Positions 36,981 to 46,519 of a DNA stretch of 64,000 bases are shown here, one piece after another; positions within the stretch are counted from its first letter, which is position 1, and every line of letters starts with the position of its first letter. Position numbers and translations under genes: made by a program. The stretch comes from Sphingorhabdus sp. M41. GTDB taxonomy: Bacteria; Pseudomonadota; Alphaproteobacteria; Sphingomonadales; Sphingomonadaceae. The notes beneath the pieces are model-generated. The model was not told the DNA's origin and ran no database searches. It was given only the letters and a program-made list of their open reading frames with translations. The stretch is taken from NCBI RefSeq assembly GCF_001586275.1, contig NZ_CP014545.1, positions 3,064,501 to 3,128,500 on the forward strand, in the 5' to 3' direction.

Positions 36981-37778
36981 ATGACCGATAAACATACTCA
37001 GCCCGTCGCCCTTTCCGAACTGCTCGATCAATGCGGGCCCGGTGGCCCCGATCATCCTGTCGTCCTGCCGCAGAGCTGGACTCAGGGCCGCACCGCTTTC
37101 GGTGGCTTGTCCGGCGCGCTTGCCTATCATGCCGCCAGCCATATCGAAGAGGATCTGCCGCCCCTGCGTTCGGCGCAAATTGCCTTCACCGGCCCGCTAT
37201 TCGGCACTTTGACGGCGGAAACCGCCATGCTGCGCCGCGGCAAAAGCACGGCATTTGTGCAGTCGGAGATATTTGGTGACAAGGGCCTCGGACTGCATTG
37301 CAATTTCATTTTTGCAGCGCCCCGGGCCACTGAAATAAAGACATCAGACATTGGCCAGCCCGACTTTCCCCCATTACCCGGTGAAGCGGACCTGCACAGC
37401 GGCCCACCGCAATTTTTCACTTCGAACATGGAATATGTCGGCAAGCGGATCGACACCAGCAGCAAAACCAACCGTCTGACCCGCTGGATGCGGCTGAAAA
37501 AGCGTACCGCCCTCGACCCGATGGCAGAAATAATCTGCATGTGCGACAGCTTGCCGCCTTCGGTCATGGGACTGCTTGATCAGAACGCGATGGTCAGTTC
37601 GATGAACTGGCAGATCAATATCATTGCCGAAGAGCTGACAACCCAGGACGGCTGGTGGCTGATCGATTCCCATACCCACCATGCCGATCACGGTGCGAGC
37701 AGCCAATATATGAGCATCTGGAACAGCCGCCGCGAATTGATAGCAACCGCGATGCAAAGCGTGGCCTATTACGCTTGA
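36981..37778 (+). CDS. acyl-CoA thioesterase family protein (double hot-dog)
   Basis: TesB/FadM-like thioesterase of 265 residues that would hydrolyse an acyl-CoA. The first hot-dog carries GRTAFGGLSGALAYHAA, and the second begins around residue 165. The active Asp is probably in the HADHGASSQY segment near the C-terminus. It overlaps the flavoprotein gene by one base (TGATG), starting a run of four genes to 40736. Confidence 0.82.
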   Translation: MTDKHTQPVALSELLDQCGPGGPDHPVVLPQSWTQGRTAFGGLSGALAYHAASHIEEDLPPLRSAQIAFTGPLFGTLTAETAMLRRGKSTAFVQSEIFGDKGLGLHCNFIFAAPRATEIKTSDIGQPDFPPLPGEADLHSGPPQFFTSNMEYVGKRIDTSSKTNRLTRWMRLKKRTALDPMAEIICMCDSLPPSVMGLLDQNAMVSSMNWQINIIAEELTTQDGWWLIDSHTHHADHGASSQYMSIWNSRRELIATAMQSVAYYA

Positions 37779-39088
37779 TGGACCCGGACGCAAACCACCG
37801 GCACAAGCCCAGCCTCGCCGTCATTGGCACGGGTATCGCCGGTCTGTCTGCGGCCTATCTGCTGAAGGAAAAATTTCGGGTCACGGTTTTCGAAAGCCAG
37901 AAGCGCGCCGGGATGGGCGCGCATAGTGTCGATTATGTCAGCAACGGCATCACCCGGAAAATCGATATCCCGCTGCGCATATTCTGCCGCGGCTATTATG
38001 AAAATCTGTTGGCGCTTTATGATCATATCGGCGTCGAGATAGTGACCAGCGACCATAGCGGAATATTCTCCGATGAGACGGACCGTGTCATGCTGCATTA
38101 TGGCAATGTCCATTGGGGGCCGGCGCATTTCTCTCATCCGAAGGGCCGGAGCTGGCTAAGCCCGAAGGCCTGGGCGATCGGCTTGCAGAGCCGGCGTTTT
38201 TTCACCCGCGCGAAGCGGGATATGGGTCAGTTAAATCTGGCAGACCTGTCGTTCGGCGAATATTTGCAACAATCCGGGGCGGGCCGCGACTTTGTCGAGA
38301 CCGTCCTCCTGCCGATGATGTCGGTAACCTGTACCTGCGATTATCAGGCAGTGCGCGCCTATCCCGCCGATATCATGCTCGAATATCTGACTTGCGGAGT
38401 CCGCGAAATCGGGATCATGAGCGCCGCAAAGGGAGTGGACGATATTGTTCCGCGCATGCTGGTCGAAGCAAACCTGAGAACAGATTGTCCGGTCGCCCTG
38501 ATCGAACCGCATGGCCAGCAGCTTCGGGTGGTGACAAAAGACGGCGCGGACGAGCGCTTTGACCATGTTGTCATCGCGGCCCAGGCGCAACAGGCCGCCG
38601 CCATGATATCCGGGTTTGATGAACGCCGGGCCCTGCTCGACCGCATTCCGTTTGAAGCTTCGAGCATGAGCGTGCACACCGATCAGACCATTCTGCCGGC
38701 ACCGGCGCAAGGCCTCTCCCCGGTCAGCTATCATATCCCGCAGGGCAGCAGCCGTGCCGAAGTGTCGGTCGACCTGACCAAGGCCATTGCCCGCCTGGCC
38801 GGTCAGGAAACCATATTCCAGACTTGGAACCCGATGCGCAGAATTGCCCCCAACCGCGAACTGGCGAGAGTAGATTTCACCCGCCCGACAGTGACCCGGG
38901 ACAGCCGCAAGGCGGTAAACGCTCTGCGCGAAAGCCAGGATCAGGCCGGCAACAGGCTTTGGCTCTGCGGCTCCTATATGGCCGAAAAAATTCCGCTGCT
39001 CGAAGCGGCGGTCGATTCTTCGGTTGCTGTGGCCGAACAACTGGGCGCTGCCATCCCCTGGAAAGCCAGCGCCGCCACTGCGGCCTGA
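37778..39088 (+). CDS. FAD-dependent oxidoreductase (amine oxidase/COG2907-like)
   Basis: Flavoprotein of 436 residues with the dinucleotide motif VIGTGIAGLSAAYLL (13-27) and ESQKRAGMGAHSV, and a C-terminal FAD segment LWLCGSYMAEKIPLLEAAVDSS. The ATG sits inside the thioesterase stop. Proteins of this group often neighbour cyclopropane-fatty-acid or other methyltransferases; here a methyltransferase follows by three bases. A role in modifying fatty acyl chains is my inference; a carotenoid-desaturase-like role is the alternative. Confidence 0.75.
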   Translation: MDPDANHRHKPSLAVIGTGIAGLSAAYLLKEKFRVTVFESQKRAGMGAHSVDYVSNGITRKIDIPLRIFCRGYYENLLALYDHIGVEIVTSDHSGIFSDETDRVMLHYGNVHWGPAHFSHPKGRSWLSPKAWAIGLQSRRFFTRAKRDMGQLNLADLSFGEYLQQSGAGRDFVETVLLPMMSVTCTCDYQAVRAYPADIMLEYLTCGVREIGIMSAAKGVDDIVPRMLVEANLRTDCPVALIEPHGQQLRVVTKDGADERFDHVVIAAQAQQAAAMISGFDERRALLDRIPFEASSMSVHTDQTILPAPAQGLSPVSYHIPQGSSRAEVSVDLTKAIARLAGQETIFQTWNPMRRIAPNRELARVDFTRPTVTRDSRKAVNALRESQDQAGNRLWLCGSYMAEKIPLLEAAVDSSVAVAEQLGAAIPWKASAATAA

Positions 39089-39091
39089 GCG

Positions 39092-39931
39092 ATGGCCGAA
39101 TTTCACGATCTGGCAGAACTGGCGCTCAACCGCGACGGAGAATCCTGGGGTAATCTCGGATATTGGAAAAGCGAGACAGACTATTCGGATGCCTGCCGCG
39201 CGCTCGCGCTTCTGCTTGGGGAACAGGCCGGACTGGATGACCAGGCGGTCGTTTTTGACGCCGGCTTTGGCTGTGGTGACCAGTTGCATCTCTGGCTCGA
39301 GCATTTTCGCGTGGCGCAGCTTCATGGCGCCAATCTGTCACGGATCCAGACTGACCATGCCAAAGCCAGGCTGGCAGAATCCGGTTTCCCGGCTGCCGCG
39401 ACTGCCATCGTGCAGGGGGATGTCAATGACCCGAAAGTCTGGACTACCGCGCTGGGCAGCAACCAACCCAGCCATGTGCTGGCGCTGGACTGCGCCTATC
39501 ATTTCACCAGCCGGGTCGACTTTTTCAGACTGGCGCGGCAAAATCTCGCACCGGCGGGCCGGCTTGCGTTGACCGACTTCATGCTTGCCGAGCCGCATGG
39601 CAGCGGTTCCCTGGTCTACTGGCTGTTGCGCTGGATGCTGAAGCGCTCGCATATCGCGGAAGCCAATATCGTGCCCCGGGACCGCTATCTGTGCCAGTTG
39701 GCAGAAAGCGGTTTTGGCGAGTCGCAAATCGTCGATATCAGTGAGCATGTCATGCCCGGCTTCGCGCGCTCGATCCGAAGATTGCGGCAGCAGAATGCCG
39801 TCACCGGCAGCAGGAAGATATTGGGGTGGTCCGGACTGGTCAAATATACGGTGACCGGCCGGTTTCTCGAATGGGCCCATCGTCGGTCGATTCTGCGCTA
39901 CTGCGTCATCAGCGCCACCAAAACCGGCTGA
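39092..39931 (+). CDS. SAM-dependent methyltransferase
   Basis: Class I methyltransferase of 279 residues. The SAM motif is VVFDAGFGCGDQLHLWL (near 50), with the acidic and post-I motifs in GANLSRIQTDHAKARL and IVQGDVND. The C-terminal part (about 180-260) is rich in Arg and hydrophobic residues and may contact lipid. It is three bases after the flavoprotein gene. The substrate is unknown, but a lipid or quinone is likely given the neighbours. Confidence 0.8.
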   Translation: MAEFHDLAELALNRDGESWGNLGYWKSETDYSDACRALALLLGEQAGLDDQAVVFDAGFGCGDQLHLWLEHFRVAQLHGANLSRIQTDHAKARLAESGFPAAATAIVQGDVNDPKVWTTALGSNQPSHVLALDCAYHFTSRVDFFRLARQNLAPAGRLALTDFMLAEPHGSGSLVYWLLRWMLKRSHIAEANIVPRDRYLCQLAESGFGESQIVDISEHVMPGFARSIRRLRQQNAVTGSRKILGWSGLVKYTVTGRFLEWAHRRSILRYCVISATKTG

Positions 39932-40082
39932 CTCCCCCGCCGGGCGATCCGGATCAAATTTTTCACGCTATGGCTTGCGAAACGGCGATCTGCCAGCCAT
40001 CCTCCCTGATGACAGCAGCCGGGATTGGACGACAGCAACAGCACCACAGCGGGGCCTGGCTGCAGGAAAGGAAAAACGCGCG

Positions 40083-40736
40083 ATGAGTGAAGAAGAGCTG
40101 CTCGAAAATTATCGCCGCGCCTATAACGTAAAAGTCGGCTTTGGTCAGCGACCAGCCCTGATCCTGATCGACTTTTGCCAGGGCTATTTCGACCCTGATT
40201 GCGATCTATATTCCGACGTAGAGGATGCGCTATCCTCGGCCCTGCGCGTACGGGAAGCCGCCCGGCTAGCCAGAATACCCGTGATCCTGACGAATGTATC
40301 CTATCATGTCAGCGGCATCGACGGTGGCCGCTTCTTCGAAAAAGCCGCGCCTCTCCGCTATTTCATCGAGGGTCACCCAATGGGTGCCTTCGCCGAAGGG
40401 CTGGAACCACGGGAGGATGAGCTGGTCATCAGCAAACAATATCCCAGCGCGTTTTTCGGCACGTCACTCGCCTCGACTCTCACGGCAATGGGCATCGACA
40501 GCGTGCTTTTGACCGGCCTGACCACCAGCGGCTGCGTCCGCGCAAGCTGCGTCGATGCCATGTCGCACGGCTTTCGCACAGCGGTTGTCGCCGATGCCTG
40601 CGGCGACCGTCACGACGCGCCGCATCAAGCCAATCTGTTCGACATGAACGCCAAATATGCCGATGTCGTCAGCGAGGAAGAAATATTGCTTTTCCTGCAG
40701 CGGCTTGGAAATGAGCAGCCTGCCCTGGATAATTGA
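40083..40736 (+). CDS. isochorismatase-family cysteine hydrolase
   Basis: Cysteine hydrolase of 217 residues. The catalytic triad Asp-Lys-Cys is visible as Asp30 in LILIDFCQGYF, a Lys in VISKQYPSAFFG near 119 and the Cys in LTTSGCVRASCVDAM near 152. Related enzymes include N-carbamoylsarcosine amidase and nicotinamidase. AGGAAAGG precedes the ATG. It is the last core gene before the genomic island; the 78 bases after its stop lead into the left attachment repeat. Confidence 0.85.
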   Translation: MSEEELLENYRRAYNVKVGFGQRPALILIDFCQGYFDPDCDLYSDVEDALSSALRVREAARLARIPVILTNVSYHVSGIDGGRFFEKAAPLRYFIEGHPMGAFAEGLEPREDELVISKQYPSAFFGTSLASTLTAMGIDSVLLTGLTTSGCVRASCVDAMSHGFRTAVVADACGDRHDAPHQANLFDMNAKYADVVSEEEILLFLQRLGNEQPALDN

Positions 40737-40814
40737 GGTGCCGTGAGTATAAATGATTCCAGCGGCACGCCCCAAGACGTTGGTGCGGCAATGGCCGCGA
40801 AACGCTCTATGGTG

Positions 40815-40831
40815 CCAGAAGAGGACTCGAA
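40815..40831. other. attL-like 17-bp direct repeat
   Basis: CCAGAAGAGGACTCGAA matches the tRNA-Leu 3'-end copy at 52848-52864 exactly. In the left copy one C is missing just upstream (TGGTGCC rather than TGGTGCCC). The repeat marks the left border of the island. Confidence 0.85.
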
Positions 40832-40884
40832 AGCCCTACCTAAGTTAATGAAATAATTTACATTATATTATTCGACTTCAAAAC

Positions 40885-40906
40885 TGGCCCCCAATATGGC
40901 CCCCAG
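40885..40906. repeat. paired TGGCCCCCAR repeats (possible integrase arm sites), left end
   Basis: TGGCCCCCAA at 40885-40894 and TGGCCCCCAG at 40897-40906, 12 bases apart. The same pair, with the same period, occurs at the right end (52710 and 52722). Only 54 bases separate the left pair from the border repeat. These look like arm-type binding sites for the P4-type integrase. Confidence 0.6.
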
Positions 40907-40969
40907 ATGATAATGCTGGGGAAGAATCCGTAGCCAATGAATACGAACCGTCCGCAGGCAAAACCGCGA

Positions 40970-43900
40970 TTAAATCTGCCCACCGGCATTCTTAAATTTT
41001 GCAACAAATTCTGACACTCGTTGAAATACCACATCCTTCTTTGTCAAATACTCAGGATTCAGTGGGCTCATCTTAGGTAGAGTTTGGTTCAGGTCATTCC
41101 CATTGTCACTAGCGAATTCTCGTCTAATCGAATTGCTGACATAACGCCGGGTCGCTTCCCGATTAAGGCCCTCTGTTTCCACAAGCTCATCAAATTCCCG
41201 GCGCTGTTCCTCTCGTGCAAAGTTATAGAAGCTCTCGATTACTCCCTCTTTGCCATCAATCTCATCCAAGTTGGTTTGATTGATAAAATCGACGATTAAA
41301 TTTTCCTTTGCCCGATTGCCTAAACTCGCTCGAATGACACGACGTGCTTCGTCGATCAGATCGCTCTTGTCCTCGGTGCTACGATTCTTCTCGAAAATGA
41401 GCTCAAGAATATAGTCTAGATTGATCTCTTGAGATTTCAGGAGGTCGACCTCAAAAACTACATCATCCCAATCAAGCATGGATTCATCAGTTTCAGTCGC
41501 TGTCTTCTCTCGCCTTAACCAGTCACGAATGTCGTTGTAGGTAGATTTATAATCCTGTATCTTGCGTTCGGATGGTAGCTGTATGGCCGCCAGTTCTTCA
41601 ACTTCAGTGTCGCCTAGATGGTGAACATGCTTGAACGCTTCGACAGCCGCTTCATCAGTCTGGTCAATATCTTGGAAGGCCTTCAGGGCGACGAACTCGT
41701 CGAAGTTCTGCAGGATATTTTCAGCCCTTAGATACTCACCAAATAGCTTTGCAAATTCCTTCTTGTCCGCCTCCTTGACGATTTCGCCCGGATCAGGGAA
41801 ATTCTGCTCTAGCTCATCAAGGATGGTCACGAACCCTCGACGGGCTGAACCTGAGGCTATATCAGAGAAGCCTTCCATGTATTCCTGGTAGCTCTTCTCA
41901 ATCACGACGTTTTTCGTGTTGCTGTCACCGAACAACGTAATCGCATCGATGGTTGCTTGTTCTAGATCGCGAAAAGCAACGATGTTCCCAAAGGTCTTGG
42001 TCGCATCGAAAATTCGATTGGTGCGAGAATAAGCCTGTATGAGGCCGTGGAAGCGCAGGTTCTTATCGACGAAAAGCGTGTTAAGCGAAGGAGCATCAAA
42101 GCCGGTCAGGAACATCCCGACTACGATCAGGAGATCGACTTCCTTTGACTTCACCCGATTGGCGAGGTCGCGATAATAGTTCTGAAAACCGTTGCCGTCC
42201 GTGGTGAAGCTCGTGCCAAACATGGAATTATAGTCACGGATAGCCGCGTTCAGAAACTCTTTGCCGCTGCTTTCCAGCGCGGAAACATCAAAGGATTCGT
42301 CCCGGATTTCACCAATAGCATTCTGCTCTTCATTCGCGGCGAACGAAAAGATGGTAGCAATTTTGAGCGGCTTCACGCTGCCCCGCTGGAGCTCGTTCAA
42401 TGCCTCGTAGTAAAGCTTGGCAGCATCCACACTGCTTACTGCGAACATCCCATTAAAGCCACCGCCGCCCGGATTTGTGCGATGGGTCTTCTGGCGAAAG
42501 TTGCCCAGAATATACTGAGACACTTCACGTATCCGCTCGGGGTGAAGCAATGCCTTCTTGTTTTCGGCAGCACTGAGTTTCGCCTCATCCTGCTCGGTCT
42601 CAATGGCCCTGAACTTCGGTCGAACATCATTATAGTCAACTTTGAACTTGAGAACTTTCTCGTCGCGAATAGCGTCGGTAATCACGTATGAGTGTAATTC
42701 ACGGCCAAAGACGCTGGCGGTCGTCTCTGACCCAGAAGCGTTCTGCTGGAAGATGGGCGTGCCTGTGAATCCGAACTGATAGAAGCGCTTGAACTTCTTT
42801 TTCAGGTTCTTCTGCGCTTCACCAAACTGGCTGCGGTGGCACTCGTCGAAAATGAAAACCACCTGCTGACCATAAACTGAAAGGTCGCCTTCCCTCTTCA
42901 TTAAATTGTTCAGCTTCTGGATCGTGGTGACGACGATCTTGTTATCGTCTTTGGCCAGATTGCGTTTGAGAGCAGCCGTGTTTTCAGAGCCGTTCACGCT
43001 ATCTGGCGAGAACCGCTGGTATTCCTTCATCGTCTGGTAGTCGAGGTCTTTGCGGTCGACGACGAAAAACACCTTGTGGATGAAATCCAATTCAGTTGCC
43101 AGCCGCGCGGCCTTGAAGCTTGTCAGCGTCTTTCCTGATCCGGTGGTGTGCCAGATATAGCCGCCACTCTCTGGCTTGCTCCAGCTCTTCGTATTATAGG
43201 AGCTCTTGATTTTCCACATGATCCGCTCGGTCGCCGCAATCTGGTAGGGCCGCATGACCAGCAAGGTGTCGCTGACGTCGAAGACCGAATAGTGCAGCAA
43301 CACGTTCAGAAGCGTGCGCCTCTCCAAGAAGGTGGCGGTAAAGTCTTTCAGATCCTTGATCAGTCCGTTATCGGCCTTCGCCCAGTTCATGGTGAAATCG
43401 AAGCTGTTCTTGTCGCGCTTGGTTGTGTTGGCGAAATAGCGCGTGTCGGTGCCGTTTGAGATTACGAAGAGCTGAAGGAACTTGTAGAGCGAATTGTCGC
43501 TGTTGAAGCTCTCTTTGCTGTAGCGGTGGATTTGGTTGAACGCCTCGCGAATGGCCACACCGCGCTTCTTCAGCTCGATCTGCACCAATGGCAGGCCGTT
43601 GACGAGAATTGTCACGTCATAGCGATTAGCGTGCAGCCCAGCCTGCTCGAATTGCTTGATGACTTGCAGTTTGTTGCGCGCGATGTTTGCCTTGTCGAAG
43701 AGGTAGATGTTCTGAATGCGCCCGTCGTCGAACACAAAGTCGTTGATGTAGTCATCGTGGACCTTGCGGGTCTTGTCGATGATCCCGTCGCTAGGGCTGT
43801 CCAGATAGGTCATAACGAAGCGCTGCCACTCCTCATCGGAGAAGCGCACGCTGTTTAGGTCTTCCAGCCGCACACGAACATTGGCCAGCATGGCTTCGGG

Positions 43901-44071
43901 TGAGGTCAGGTCAGGCAGGAATTCATAGCCCTGATTACTCAGGTCCTTGATCAGCTCGCGCTCGAGTTCGGCCTCGCTCTGGTAGTGGTCCGCAGCGGTC
44001 CAGTCGCTGGTGTATTTGTCGAGAACGATGAAGTTCTTCGATTCCGCTATCGGCTTTGTCTGCTCAACCAT
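40970..44071 (-). CDS. hsdR: type I restriction enzyme, R subunit
   Basis: Motor and nuclease subunit of a type I restriction enzyme, 1033 residues. The N-terminal nuclease has the Asp in RYDVTILV and ELKKRG (residues 151-174, a D-x(n)-ExK site). The helicase motifs are [10 protein letters not shown] (Walker A, near 312), [15 protein letters not shown] and the C-terminal YSRTNRI. It would translocate DNA and cut it when the site is unmodified. The gene is last in hsdM-hsdS-prrC-hsdR and overlaps prrC by 8 bases. Codon use is less GC-rich than in the core genome. Confidence 0.95.
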   Translation of the reverse strand: MVEQTKPIAESKNFIVLDKYTSDWTAADHYQSEAELERELIKDLSNQGYEFLPDLTSPEAMLANVRVRLEDLNSVRFSDEEWQRFVMTYLDSPSDGIIDKTRKVHDDYINDFVFDDGRIQNIYLFDKANIARNKLQVIKQFEQAGLHANRYDVTILVNGLPLVQIELKKRGVAIREAFNQIHRYSKESFNSDNSLYKFLQLFVISNGTDTRYFANTTKRDKNSFDFTMNWAKADNGLIKDLKDFTATFLERRTLLNVLLHYSVFDVSDTLLVMRPYQIAATERIMWKIKSSYNTKSWSKPESGGYIWHTTGSGKTLTSFKAARLATELDFIHKVFFVVDRKDLDYQTMKEYQRFSPDSVNGSENTAALKRNLAKDDNKIVVTTIQKLNNLMKREGDLSVYGQQVVFIFDECHRSQFGEAQKNLKKKFKRFYQFGFTGTPIFQQNASGSETTASVFGRELHSYVITDAIRDEKVLKFKVDYNDVRPKFRAIETEQDEAKLSAAENKKALLHPERIREVSQYILGNFRQKTHRTNPGGGGFNGMFAVSSVDAAKLYYEALNELQRGSVKPLKIATIFSFAANEEQNAIGEIRDESFDVSALESSGKEFLNAAIRDYNSMFGTSFTTDGNGFQNYYRDLANRVKSKEVDLLIVVGMFLTGFDAPSLNTLFVDKNLRFHGLIQAYSRTNRIFDATKTFGNIVAFRDLEQATIDAITLFGDSNTKNVVIEKSYQEYMEGFSDIASGSARRGFVTILDELEQNFPDPGEIVKEADKKEFAKLFGEYLRAENILQNFDEFVALKAFQDIDQTDEAAVEAFKHVHHLGDTEVEELAAIQLPSERKIQDYKSTYNDIRDWLRREKTATETDESMLDWDDVVFEVDLLKSQEINLDYILELIFEKNRSTEDKSDLIDEARRVIRASLGNRAKENLIVDFINQTNLDEIDGKEGVIESFYNFAREEQRREFDELVETEGLNREATRRYVSNSIRREFASDNGNDLNQTLPKMSPLNPEYLTKKDVVFQRVSEFVAKFKNAGGQI

Positions 44072-45254
44072 CTTGCGCTTCCTGCTGCCAATAGCCGTAG
44101 TTGTTTATGAGGTTTTGCAGCAAAATCGCCACATCCTCCTTTTGTTGCTCCGTTGGTTCTGCAATTTCTTCTGCTGAAAGCTCTCGGTGACTGTAGTGAT
44201 TTATGACCTTTTTTAGATAATCGGTCCGCTCATCTGGCGCAGTTTTGAGCAAGTCGGTCCAATGTTTATAACCGAGGAAGTTTGCAGTCTTTTCATAGAG
44301 ATTGCGCAAAAGGCTGAAATGGAACTTCTCAACCGAGCCTTCTGCGATTGCGTTCTCCAATATGCCTTTGAGATGGTGGTGGTATGAAAAGCTCTTATTG
44401 GCCGCACCGTCCTTAGGAACCAGGTCCAGAAGCCCATCTTGATTGCGCTTCAATAAGTAACAGGCAGCACCGCTTAGCTCTTTACAAAGGACATTATAAA
44501 AAAGCGGGTTGTGGGTTGTGATGACAAACTTCACACCTTGGCCGTTTTGGAAGCGACTTCTGGCAATCAAGCCCGCCAAGTCGACGGCCAGCTCGATCAG
44601 ATGGTTCTCATCTAGCGAACTGACCGGATCGTCGATGAAAACATATGTGAGGTTGTCATACTCGTTGTCGTCGCGCTTAGTTGGGTCAGCTTCGCTCAAT
44701 AGGTCCACCACCTCCTGAAGCAAGGTGAAGAAAATGCTCCAGATCAGGTTGCTTTCTTCGCCCTTAGATATTTTAATCCCCTGACTGCTTTCTGTGCCTC
44801 GGTCATGGGAGAAAGTGATCGCAGGGTATTTGGTCTTGTTCTCCCTCTTACCGTCCCGGTTGGTGACCTGTTCGACCTCTGGAACAAAGGCCGGGGTCAG
44901 CTTGTCATCGGTGTAGCGCTGAAAATTGGCGATGATGTTTTGATCTTGGCCGCGCACACCCAATATCCAGTCGGTGAAGCTATTTGCCTTGATTTCTAGA
45001 CGGTATTCTTCATCATTCTCTAGGTCGTTATCCCAAGAAAACAGGTCTTCGGTGAAGGCGTTGTAGTAGAGAATTTTATTTCGCGATGGCTCCGCCGCTG
45101 CATGATCCTCAGGTTTCGGAGCAATCTCATTCTTCAATGCTCTGGAAAGTCGAGTCTTGCCTATGCCGTTGAAGGCGTAGATCAATTGGACTTTCTTATC
45201 CGCAGCGGTCAGCTCTTTGGCCTTAGCAGCGAGATTGTCATCTTGCTCGCTCAT
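44064..45254 (-). CDS. prrC: PrrC-like latent anticodon nuclease
   Basis: ATPase-tRNase of 396 residues, the same length as E. coli PrrC. The N-terminal ABC-type part has Walker [15 protein letters not shown] (26-39), a signature-like [13 protein letters not shown] (161-173), Walker B YVFIDDP, D-loop SSLDENH and switch His in VITTHNP. The C-terminal part has Arg317 and Glu321 in [14 protein letters not shown] and candidate His353 or His356, matching the Arg-Glu-His nuclease triad of Prr[11 protein letters not shown] (286-295) resembles the Lys-anticodon recognition peptide. In E. coli it is held inactive by the type I enzyme and cuts tRNA-Lys when phage Stp disables it. Overlaps hsdS by 4 bases. 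Confidence 0.9.
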   Translation of the reverse strand: MSEQDDNLAAKAKELTAADKKVQLIYAFNGIGKTRLSRALKNEIAPKPEDHAAAEPSRNKILYYNAFTEDLFSWDNDLENDEEYRLEIKANSFTDWILGVRGQDQNIIANFQRYTDDKLTPAFVPEVEQVTNRDGKRENKTKYPAITFSHDRGTESSQGIKISKGEESNLIWSIFFTLLQEVVDLLSEADPTKRDDNEYDNLTYVFIDDPVSSLDENHLIELAVDLAGLIARSRFQNGQGVKFVITTHNPLFYNVLCKELSGAACYLLKRNQDGLLDLVPKDGAANKSFSYHHHLKGILENAIAEGSVEKFHFSLLRNLYEKTANFLGYKHWTDLLKTAPDERTDYLKKVINHYSHRELSAEEIAEPTEQQKEDVAILLQNLINNYGYWQQEAQDG

Positions 45255-46519
45255 GCCTCAACCGCCTGGGCAGCTTTGGGGAAACTCAGGAGTAGGTGAC
45301 GGTAATATTCATATTGCTGTTGCCGCAGCGCGATTTCGCGCGGCAGGCCTTCGCTGAGCGAGGTTGTGAGCGTGTCGAATTTGTCGAGTATTACTACGAT
45401 GCGTTCCTGCTCACCCTCCTTGTGTGGGACCGGGATTTCTATTTTCGCTAGGCTATCGGCATTGACTCGTCTTACCTTCGTGCCGGTGATGTATGCTCGC
45501 TTCTGCTTTTGGAATTGTTCGGTTTGAAAGAAATACGAAACGTATTTTGGGTTAAGATTGTGCGAGTAGAAACAGGCATCGCTACTTACGGCGATGTCCT
45601 CTTCGCCAAGCCAAGCGACGGCTTTGCAGACGTCATCATCGTTCTCGCTCGTTGTGGCGATAACCAAGTCCCCTTTTTTGGCTTTGCGCGCCTTTTTCGC
45701 AAAATCGTCCGAGACATAGCTTTTGGTTGAGCGCGCAAAAGTACCGTAATGGGTATAAATCTGGCCGTAGTGAATGCAACCAACGCCCTGCTCGACAAAG
45801 TCCTTCTTCTGCAACCCGCCACCTCGAGTGAATGAACCAATTCGCTCATCGCCAAGCGCCAAGAATTCGGCCTCACTATCATCAAAGCAAAAAAGCTCTT
45901 CGCGGTAGTGGTTGTATTGTTTCTTGCGCGCTGCCAGCTCAGCGGTCAGCTCAGCGGTCAGCTCAGTGAAGCTTTCCAGTATCCGAACAATCTCCGCCTG
46001 TATCGCCAGCGACTTCTCCGGCTCCTTCGGGCAGGGGATTGGGACTTCCAACGCTTGAATAAGCTGAGAATTGAGATTGCTAACGGAGCCGCTGTTGATC
46101 TTGGTTAACCAGTAACTCTGGACGGCGTGAGATGAGAGATAGTGATACAAAAAATCGGAATTGAGCGCATCCTGATAATCGCTTACCGATGCCCAGCCAT
46201 CGTGAATCGCGCCATCAAGAGCCAATATGTAAGGACGCCCAAAACTCATCGAGTTTGAGATGATAAAGTCGCCCTTACTCAGCCTGCGCGATTTTTCCGC
46301 ACCGCCGGCGGTAATCTTTTGAGCAGTTTTCGTAACATATTTTGAGCCGGGCTCGGTATCCCCAATCTTTATCCAAGGCACGCCATCTGGATCGTCAGTG
46401 ATAAACTTCGAAATTGGTCGAGGGGATGCGCCACGCTGCACTTTGGCTACATCGCCGAGCGGCTTCCACTCGACCTCCGCACCGTCCAGTAGATTATTAA
46501 GAAAGCTCAGATCGCTCAC
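45251..46519 (-). CDS. hsdS: type I restriction-modification specificity subunit, type IC-like
   Basis: Sequence-recognition subunit, 422 residues, with two target-recognition domains (about 16-165 and 215-380) separated by conserved regions. The central conserved region has two tandem TAEL units (residues 188-195), as in EcoR124I, where the unit count sets the spacing between the recognition half-sites. The C-terminal region ([20 protein letters not shown] and [16 protein letters not shown]) is of type IC. ATGA overlaps with hsdM and prrC show tight translational coupling. The recognition sequence cannot be predicted. Confidence 0.95.
   Translation of the reverse strand: MSDLSFLNNLLDGAEVEWKPLGDVAKVQRGASPRPISKFITDDPDGVPWIKIGDTEPGSKYVTKTAQKITAGGAEKSRRLSKGDFIISNSMSFGRPYILALDGAIHDGWASVSDYQDALNSDFLYHYLSSHAVQSYWLTKINSGSVSNLNSQLIQALEVPIPCPKEPEKSLAIQAEIVRILESFTELTAELTAELAARKKQYNHYREELFCFDDSEAEFLALGDERIGSFTRGGGLQKKDFVEQGVGCIHYGQIYTHYGTFARSTKSYVSDDFAKKARKAKKGDLVIATTSENDDDVCKAVAWLGEEDIAVSSDACFYSHNLNPKYVSYFFQTEQFQKQKRAYITGTKVRRVNADSLAKIEIPVPHKEGEQERIVVILDKFDTLTTSLSEGLPREIALRQQQYEYYRHLLLSFPKAAQAVEA
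45935..45970 (-). repeat. 12-bp tandem repeat encoding TAEL units in hsdS
   Basis: CAGCTCAGCGGT occurs twice in tandem (45935-45946, 45947-45958), followed by a partial third copy CAGCTCAGTGAA. It encodes the TAEL units of the specificity subunit. Gain or loss by slippage keeps the frame and could change the recognised spacer by one base. Confidence 0.9.

Noticed and set aside
44064-45254. Ordinary ABC-type or Rad50-like ATPase, or RloC
   Set aside because: The length, missing coiled-coil/zinc hook, place between hsdS and hsdR, and Arg-Glu-His nuclease pattern fit PrrC better; RloC is much larger.
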